Shown here: positions 4,933 through 8,810 of the stretch, one piece after another
How the letters are laid out: every line of letters begins with the position of its first letter
Numbering within the stretch: the first letter of the stretch is position 1
NCBI GenBank assembly: GCA_937894165.1
Contig: CALCSX010000095.1
Coordinates: forward strand, 1 to 8,810
Source of the DNA: an uncultured Saprospiraceae bacterium
GTDB taxonomy: Bacteria; Bacteroidota; Bacteroidia; Chitinophagales; Saprospiraceae
Direction of reading: 5' to 3'
Length of the DNA stretch: 8,810 bases
Notes under the pieces: model-generated
Seen by the model: only the letters and a program-made list of their open reading frames with translations
What the model was told of the DNA's origin: nothing
Database searches by the model: none
Program-made: the position numbers and the translations under genes

Positions 4933-6609
4933 CTATTTATTCAAATGTTTATTAACGATAGACAAAACTCTATTCTCATAAACTATAGCTTCATCCAAAA
5001 TTTGATCAGCTTGATCAAAATAGTTTTTGATTTTTGATTTATCATTTAAAGTTACCGCATTAATCTTAACATTCAAACAAGCTCCTTGAACACAAGTTCT
5101 AGAGCACAAAGCGGCCACTCCAGCGTCTGAAATAGCATTTACATTCCCATTTTCAGCCACATATTCGATCAATTCAAAATTGCTCAAGGCTATCTGAGCT
5201 ACCTTCATTGGTGTCTCTATGGCAAAGAGCGTAGCATCTTCAACTGCTTTCTCCTTTACTAATTTTTCTTCTTCAGAGTCAGATGGTAATCTAAAAGCCT
5301 CAATAATTTTATTAAAAGCGCGCGTGTCTTCGTCAACCATGTGAAAAAGTTGCTTCTTGTTTTCCTGCACTTTAGCGCCTAATTCACTGAATTTTTTATA
5401 CTTTCCGGTCACACCGGTCTTAGAAACAGTCAGGCTAGCCACCATACAAGCTAAAGCAGCTCCCAGACTTCCCACATAAGCAGACGCAGAACCACCACCG
5501 GGGGCAGGATTTTCAGAAGCAGTTTCATTTGCGAAATCCTTCAAATTCATTGAAACAAGTCTTTCGCTGTCCTTGCTTTTCATTTTATATTCAATTATTC
5601 TTTCATTGGGATCGAAAGGTGCTAATTCAGCCAAGCCCAGAGACTTGATAGCGATCTTGATCTTTTCCTCTTCGTTCATACCAAGCGTAGCATTCTGTTT
5701 GCTTAGATAGTAATCAGCTGCGTCCAACATCACTTTAAGCGGCACCATTCCTATTAATTCGGATCCCGTAATTCGGTAACCACGTCTTAAAGCGCTTTCC
5801 CAGCAAGCTTCGTAGGCCTCGTGCAGGGTGGTGTCATTAATATTAGTTAGATTCATGGAAACCTGAGCCAAGCCATATTCTTCTATATACCAACCTATCG
5901 CTTTGACAGATTTGCAAGTTCCCGGTTCAATTTTTTCAATTTGATTACCATTTTCGTCTTTCGATTTTACAGTTCTACCAATTTCTCGAATGTCGAAAGC
6001 GACGCTATTTGCTTTTCGCACCGAACTAGTATTAAGATTAACATTATAAGCTATCAGAAAATCTCTAGCACCAATTACTACAGCGCCAAATCGAGGGTTG
6101 AATGTGGCAGGGCCAAAATCCGGTTTCCATCGAGAGTCTTTCAATTTTTCCTCCAAAGCCTCATATTCACCTGATCTGATAGTAGCTAAATTCTTTCTTT
6201 CTTCTGTTTGAGCGGCATTTTCATAGAGGTAGGCTGGAAGTTGAAGTTCTTCTCCTACGCGACGAGCTAGTTTTTTAGCAAATTCCACAGTTTCCTCCAT
6301 AGAAATATTATCTAATGGGATGAGCGGGCAGACATCTGTTGCGCCCATGCGGGGATGCTCACCAGAATGTTTACGCATATCAATCAATTCTGAAGACTTT
6401 TTTATCACCTGAAATGCTGCCTCTATAACTGCATCAGGTTCTCCTGCAAAAGTCAAAACAGTCCGATTTGTAGCTTTTCCCGGATCAACATTTAGGACAC
6501 TTACGCCTTCTATTGATTTAGCAGCATCTACTATTTGGTTAACAATACTTTGATCTCTTCCTTCACTGAAATTAGGAACACATTCTATGAGTTGCTTTTT
6601 TATCGACAT
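4933..6609 (-). CDS. ftcD: Bifunctional glutamate formimidoyltransferase / formimidoyltetrahydrofolate cyclodeaminase
   Basis: This enzyme moves the formimino group of N-formimino-L-glutamate, the end product of histidine breakdown, to tetrahydrofolate, then deaminates the product to methenyl-THF. It feeds C1 folate metabolism in the cytoplasm. The 558 residues are collinear with animal FTCD. The formiminotransferase half spans about 5-340: ECVPNFSEGRD (9-19), catalytic His in HSGEHPRMGATDVCP (H85, matching H82 of the human enzyme), and DFGPATFNPRFGA (164-176). A short linker precedes the cyclodeaminase half (about 355-558), marked by NPAPGGGSASAY (367-378), VDEDTRAF (425-432) with the conserved acidic pair, and ENGNVNAISDAGVAA (486-500). 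Both active sites look intact. It begins four bases after the pgi stop codon. No hutH, hutU or hutI gene is near, which is unusual for a histidine-catabolic enzyme, though the rest may be elsewhere. Confidence 0.94.
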   Translation of the reverse strand: MSIKKQLIECVPNFSEGRDQSIVNQIVDAAKSIEGVSVLNVDPGKATNRTVLTFAGEPDAVIEAAFQVIKKSSELIDMRKHSGEHPRMGATDVCPLIPLDNISMEETVEFAKKLARRVGEELQLPAYLYENAAQTEERKNLATIRSGEYEALEEKLKDSRWKPDFGPATFNPRFGAVVIGARDFLIAYNVNLNTSSVRKANSVAFDIREIGRTVKSKDENGNQIEKIEPGTCKSVKAIGWYIEEYGLAQVSMNLTNINDTTLHEAYEACWESALRRGYRITGSELIGMVPLKVMLDAADYYLSKQNATLGMNEEEKIKIAIKSLGLAELAPFDPNERIIEYKMKSKDSERLVSMNLKDFANETASENPAPGGGSASAYVGSLGAALACMVASLTVSKTGVTGKYKKFSELGAKVQENKKQLFHMVDEDTRAFNKIIEAFRLPSDSEEEKLVKEKAVEDATLFAIETPMKVAQIALSNFELIEYVAENGNVNAISDAGVAALCSRTCVQGACLNVKINAVTLNDKSKIKNYFDQADQILDEAIVYENRVLSIVNKHLNK

Positions 6610-6613
6610 ATCT

Positions 6614-8269
6614 TTAATTTTTTTTCCAATTTTTATACGTATTAATTAAATTATTAGTACCGGAATCAAATTTATCTGTGACATTTTCAGTGCTCAATTC
6701 CGGTAAAATATTAGAAGCTAGCTGTTTGCCCAGCTCAACACCCCATTGATCGAAGCTATAAATATTCCAAATTACACCCTGAACAAATATTTTTTGCTCA
6801 TACAAAGCAATTAAGCGACCAAGGTTAAAGGGGGTGATTTTGTCAATCAAAATTGAGTTGGAGGGTTTGTTACCTTCAAACACCTTATGAGGGGCGAGAG
6901 TTTTTACACTGCTTTCCGAAATTCCCTGACTTTTAAATTCATTAACAACTTCATCATAGGTTTTGCCATTCATAAGCGCTTGAGGCTGCGCGAAAAAGTT
7001 TGCCATTAACTTGTCATGATGATCGCCAATAGGATTATGAGAAACAGCTGGCGCAATAAAATCACATGGAATTAATTTTGTTCCTTGATGAATAAGTTGA
7101 TAAAAAGCATGTTGTCCATTGGTTCCGGGTTCTCCCCAAATAATAGGGCCGGTTTGATAATCAACTTTTTTGCCTTCTCTATCTCTATATTTACCATTGC
7201 TTTCCATGTCACCTTGTTGAAGGTAAGCGGCAAATCGGTGCATATATTGGTCATAGGGAAGAATGGCATGGGATTCTGAATTAAAGAAATTATTGTACCA
7301 AATTCCGAGGAGTGCTAATATAACAGGTGCATTTTTTTCAAAGGGAGTTTCTCTAAAATGATTATCCAGATCCTCAGCTCCGGCTAATAGTTCTTTAAAA
7401 TTCTTCATTCCTACACTTAGGGCTATCGAAAGTCCGATGGCTGACCAAAGTGAATATCTGCCCCCTACCCAATCCCAGAATTGGAACATGTTTTCAGGAT
7501 CGATACCAAATTCAGTGACTTTTTCTTTGTTAGTACTAAGAGCTACGAAATGCTTTGAAATAGAGGTGGTTGAATTTGATTTTTTAATGAACCAATCTCT
7601 CGCAGTGTGAGCGTTGGTCATTGTTTCTTGTGTGGTAAAAGTTTTGGAGGCGACAATAAAAAGGGTGGTTTCAGGATCTATTTTTTTGAGCACCTCGCTG
7701 ATGTGAGTACCATCAACATTGGAAACAAAGTGGGTAGTAATTCCCGGAATTTGGTATGCCTTAAGGGCTTCTGTAACCATAACAGGTCCGAGATCGGAGC
7801 CACCGATTCCAATATTTACAATATCCGAAATTCTTTTACCGGAAAATCCTTTCCATTCTCCATTGTGAATTTTATTGCAAAAGCTTTCCATTTTATCCAG
7901 CACTTCTGAAATTAATTCAGAAATATTTTCTCCATCATGATAAACAGGATTTTTGCGGCTTCGTCTGAGTGCAGTATGTAAAACAGCTCTATTTTCTGTG
8001 GCGTTTATTGCTTCACCGGAAAACATTGCATTGATGGCTTCTTTTAGGCGACATTCTTCAGCCAGAGAAAGTAACAGTTCCAAAGTTCGAGAATTAATTC
8101 TATTCTTAGAGAAGTCGATAATGAATCCCCCCAAATCAATATGAAATTTTTCAAATCTTTTCTCATCTTGGAGAAACAAATCTTTCATTTGAAAGTCTTT
8201 TACCTCTTTGAAATGATTAAGAAGATAGTTCCAGCTTTGAGTGGAGGTTGGACTAATGGAATTTAGCAT
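6614..8269 (-). CDS. pgi: Glucose-6-phosphate isomerase
   Basis: Pgi interconverts glucose-6-phosphate and fructose-6-phosphate in glycolysis and gluconeogenesis. The 551 residues match the usual bacterial and animal length. Diagnostic parts are: N-terminal PTSTQSWNYLLNHF (7-20); VNIGIGGSDLGPVM (151-164), which binds substrate; FIVASKTFTTQET (204-216), the phosphate-binding loop; WVGGRYSLWSAIGL (267-280), the first PGI signature with R271; MESNGK with catalytic E356; GTNGQHAFYQLIHQGT (382-397) with H387; and FDQWGVELGK (506-515) with K515 in the second signature. These correspond almost residue for residue to R272, E357, H388 and K518 of rabbit PGI. It is the first gene of the five-gene run and has a promoter-like sequence directly upstream. 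The gene looks intact and functional. Confidence 0.97.
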   Translation of the reverse strand: MLNSISPTSTQSWNYLLNHFKEVKDFQMKDLFLQDEKRFEKFHIDLGGFIIDFSKNRINSRTLELLLSLAEECRLKEAINAMFSGEAINATENRAVLHTALRRSRKNPVYHDGENISELISEVLDKMESFCNKIHNGEWKGFSGKRISDIVNIGIGGSDLGPVMVTEALKAYQIPGITTHFVSNVDGTHISEVLKKIDPETTLFIVASKTFTTQETMTNAHTARDWFIKKSNSTTSISKHFVALSTNKEKVTEFGIDPENMFQFWDWVGGRYSLWSAIGLSIALSVGMKNFKELLAGAEDLDNHFRETPFEKNAPVILALLGIWYNNFFNSESHAILPYDQYMHRFAAYLQQGDMESNGKYRDREGKKVDYQTGPIIWGEPGTNGQHAFYQLIHQGTKLIPCDFIAPAVSHNPIGDHHDKLMANFFAQPQALMNGKTYDEVVNEFKSQGISESSVKTLAPHKVFEGNKPSNSILIDKITPFNLGRLIALYEQKIFVQGVIWNIYSFDQWGVELGKQLASNILPELSTENVTDKFDSGTNNLINTYKNWKKN

Positions 8270-8289
8270 AATGTTAATTTTTAAAGGAT

Positions 8290-8320
8290 CAAAAATAGGA
8301 ATTAATCTAAAAGGATCAGA
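8290..8320 (-). promoter_or_regulatory. Candidate pgi operon promoter
   Basis: On the minus strand TATTTTTG (8297-8290) exactly matches the Bacteroidota -7 consensus TAnnTTTG. The -33 position, 19 bases further up, is only TCTG (8320-8317), a poor match to TTTG. Transcription would start near 8283, leaving a leader of about 14 bases before the pgi ATG with no Shine-Dalgarno sequence, which is normal in this phylum. The direct repeat AAAGGATCA (8283-8291 and 8310-8318) overlaps the -7 and -33 boxes and may be an operator pair. Confidence 0.45.
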
Positions 8321-8340
8321 AAATAAGCAAGCAAATAATT

Positions 8341-8422
8341 AAAAGAGTTAAGCAGAGAGGGGGAAAACCTAAAAGGAGAGGAAATGGAAGTGGAGAGGGG
8401 AAGAGTATGAAGATGAAGAGAG
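8341..8422 (+). repeat. Purine-rich (GA) strand-asymmetric tract
   Basis: About 71 of 82 plus-strand bases are A or G, with runs such as GAGAGGGGGAAAA and GTGGAGAGGGGAAGAG. The complementary strand is a polypyrimidine tract. It lies just upstream of the pgi promoter candidate and ends next to the first CGAAATTCGAGAGA element, whose tail is also GA-rich. It is not a simple tandem repeat with a fixed unit. Its function is unknown; unusual DNA structure or decayed repeat tails are possible. Confidence 0.6.
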
Positions 8423-8429
8423 TTATAAT

Positions 8430-8446
8430 CGAAATTCGAGAGAAAG
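8430..8446 (+). repeat. Isolated copy of the CGAAATTCGAGAGA element
   Basis: This copy reads CGAAATTCGAGAGAAAG and is preceded by T, so it contains the perfect odd palindrome TCGAA-A-TTCGA. It has the same orientation as the five clustered copies but lies 134 bases before the first of them, which is three 41-bp periods plus 11 bases, so it is off the lattice. The decamer GAAAGATTTT at its 3' side (8442-8451) recurs at 8595-8604 inside the array. Confidence 0.8.
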
Positions 8447-8563
8447 ATTTTAAATTACTACATTAAGCAGATTGAGTTTAGAATTAAACAGATAATAGGA
8501 AAAGTGTGTATCTGCTTTCCTTCTTAGTTTTACGATTTTTCCTTAAGAAACATGGATTTTTAT

Positions 8564-8810
8564 CGAAATTCGAGAGAGAAATTGCAGAAATCAGGAAAGA
8601 TTTTCGAAATTCGAGAGAGATCTTGGAGTAATAAAAGTAGATTGCCGAAATTCGAGAGATAATTTTAACCCATGTGTGATTATTGCTTAATCGGACTGAA
8701 TTTGATCAATATACAAACTAGACTTTCCGAAATTCGAGAGGGCTTTCTAAACTTAATAAAGCACAAATCGAAATTCGAGAAAGAACGTACCGACACTATC
8801 GTTATAACAG
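8564..8810 (+). repeat. 41-bp-phased array of a short palindromic element
   Basis: The element CGAAATTCGAGAGA starts at 8564, 8605, 8646, 8728 and 8769, all on the same strand. Intervals are 41, 41, 82 and 41, an exact 41-bp lattice with one empty position at 8687. The first ten bases, CGAAATTCGA, are identical in all copies, and the next few vary (GAGAGAG, GAGAGAT, GAGAGGG, GAGAAAG). The intervening 26-nt sequences are unrelated. The core CGAA-A-TTCG is an odd palindrome, extended to TCGAA-A-TTCGA where T precedes (8564, 8605, 8769), followed by a directional GA tail. Forty-one base pairs is about four helical turns, so the sites would lie on nearly the same DNA face. This fits a cooperative protein-binding array. 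The repeat is too short for a standard CRISPR and no cas gene is present. It may continue beyond the window. Confidence 0.85.

Larger units (their letters stand above)
1788..8269 (-). other. Putative five-gene operon pgi-ftcD-hydrolase-S41 protease-tsaB
   Basis: Five minus-strand genes follow one another with gaps of 4, 3, 26 and 4 bases. Such spacing, with no room for internal terminators, implies one transcript started upstream of pgi. Internal promoters within coding sequence cannot be excluded. The run is bounded on the tsaB side by a 158-base gap and a separate regulator gene. Confidence 0.75.
8270..8810. other. Gene-free, repeat-rich region upstream of pgi
   Basis: No coding sequence on either strand is convincing in these 541 bases. 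From left to right they contain the pgi promoter candidate with its paired AAAGGATCA repeats, a purine-rich tract (about 8341-8422), an isolated CGAAATTCGAGAGA element at 8430, AT-rich sequence with TTAAGCAGA repeats (8348-8356, 8463-8471; variant TTAAACAGA at 8484-8492), and the 41-bp-phased element array from 8564 to the edge. No tRNA, rRNA or known riboswitch was recognised. Confidence 0.6.

Noticed and set aside
5941..6174. Plus-strand 77-codon open frame opposite ftcD
   Set aside because: It is antisense to a conserved enzyme gene and has no family motif or start context.
7072..8144. Several 63-100 codon open frames overlapping pgi on both strands
   Set aside because: All fall inside the intact pgi gene in other frames; the pgi product shows every catalytic motif.
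8521..8549. TTCTTA/TAAGAA inverted repeat as a hairpin
   Set aside because: It is a 6-bp A/T-rich stem with a 17-base loop and is expected by chance in this composition.
8430..8810. CRISPR array
   Set aside because: The repeats are only 13-15 bp, too short for known CRISPR types, one lattice position lacks a repeat, one copy is off phase, and there is no cas gene in the window. Regular spacing and unique spacers are real, so it is reported as a repeat array of unknown function.

Overview
The window is AT-rich and reads as chromosomal DNA of a Bacteroidota member, probably a Cytophagales-like marine or soil lineage. The support is family-level resemblance: a Bacteroidota-style lipoprotein signal peptidase with a long insert between its conserved motifs, few Shine-Dalgarno sequences, and a TAnnTTTG-type -7 box before pgi. 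The genus cannot be named from this sequence alone. No rRNA, tRNA, transposase, phage gene or cas gene was recognised.

Layout, left to right. Bases 1-596 (+) hold the 3' part of lspA, whose start lies outside the window. Bases 597-788 separate convergent genes and hold three hairpins; the strongest is an intrinsic terminator for leftward transcription. Bases 789-1094 and 1291-1629 (both -) encode two small, cysteine-free ArsR-type winged-helix regulators that are diverged paralogs. Each has its own intergenic region with operator-like repeats. Bases 1788-8269 (-) are a tight five-gene run. In transcription order it encodes glucose-6-phosphate isomerase (pgi), bifunctional formiminotransferase-cyclodeaminase, an alpha/beta hydrolase, a secreted S41 C-terminal processing protease, and TsaB for tRNA t6A. 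Gaps are 4, 3, 26 and 4 bases, so one transcript is likely. The products have unrelated roles (central sugar metabolism, histidine/folate C1 metabolism, ester hydrolysis, envelope proteolysis, tRNA modification), so this looks like a housekeeping operon rather than a pathway.

Bases 8270-8810, upstream of pgi, contain no recognisable gene but are highly structured. A pgi promoter candidate is followed by an 80-base purine-rich tract. Beyond that are six same-orientation copies of a ~13-15 bp element, CGAAATTCGAGAGA. Five of them sit on an exact 41-bp lattice (starts 8564, 8605, 8646, 8728, 8769; one lattice position, 8687, is empty), with unrelated 26-nt spacers. The array may continue past the right edge. 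It is the most unusual thing in the window. It resembles a phased protein-binding (iteron/operator) array more than a CRISPR, but its function is unknown.
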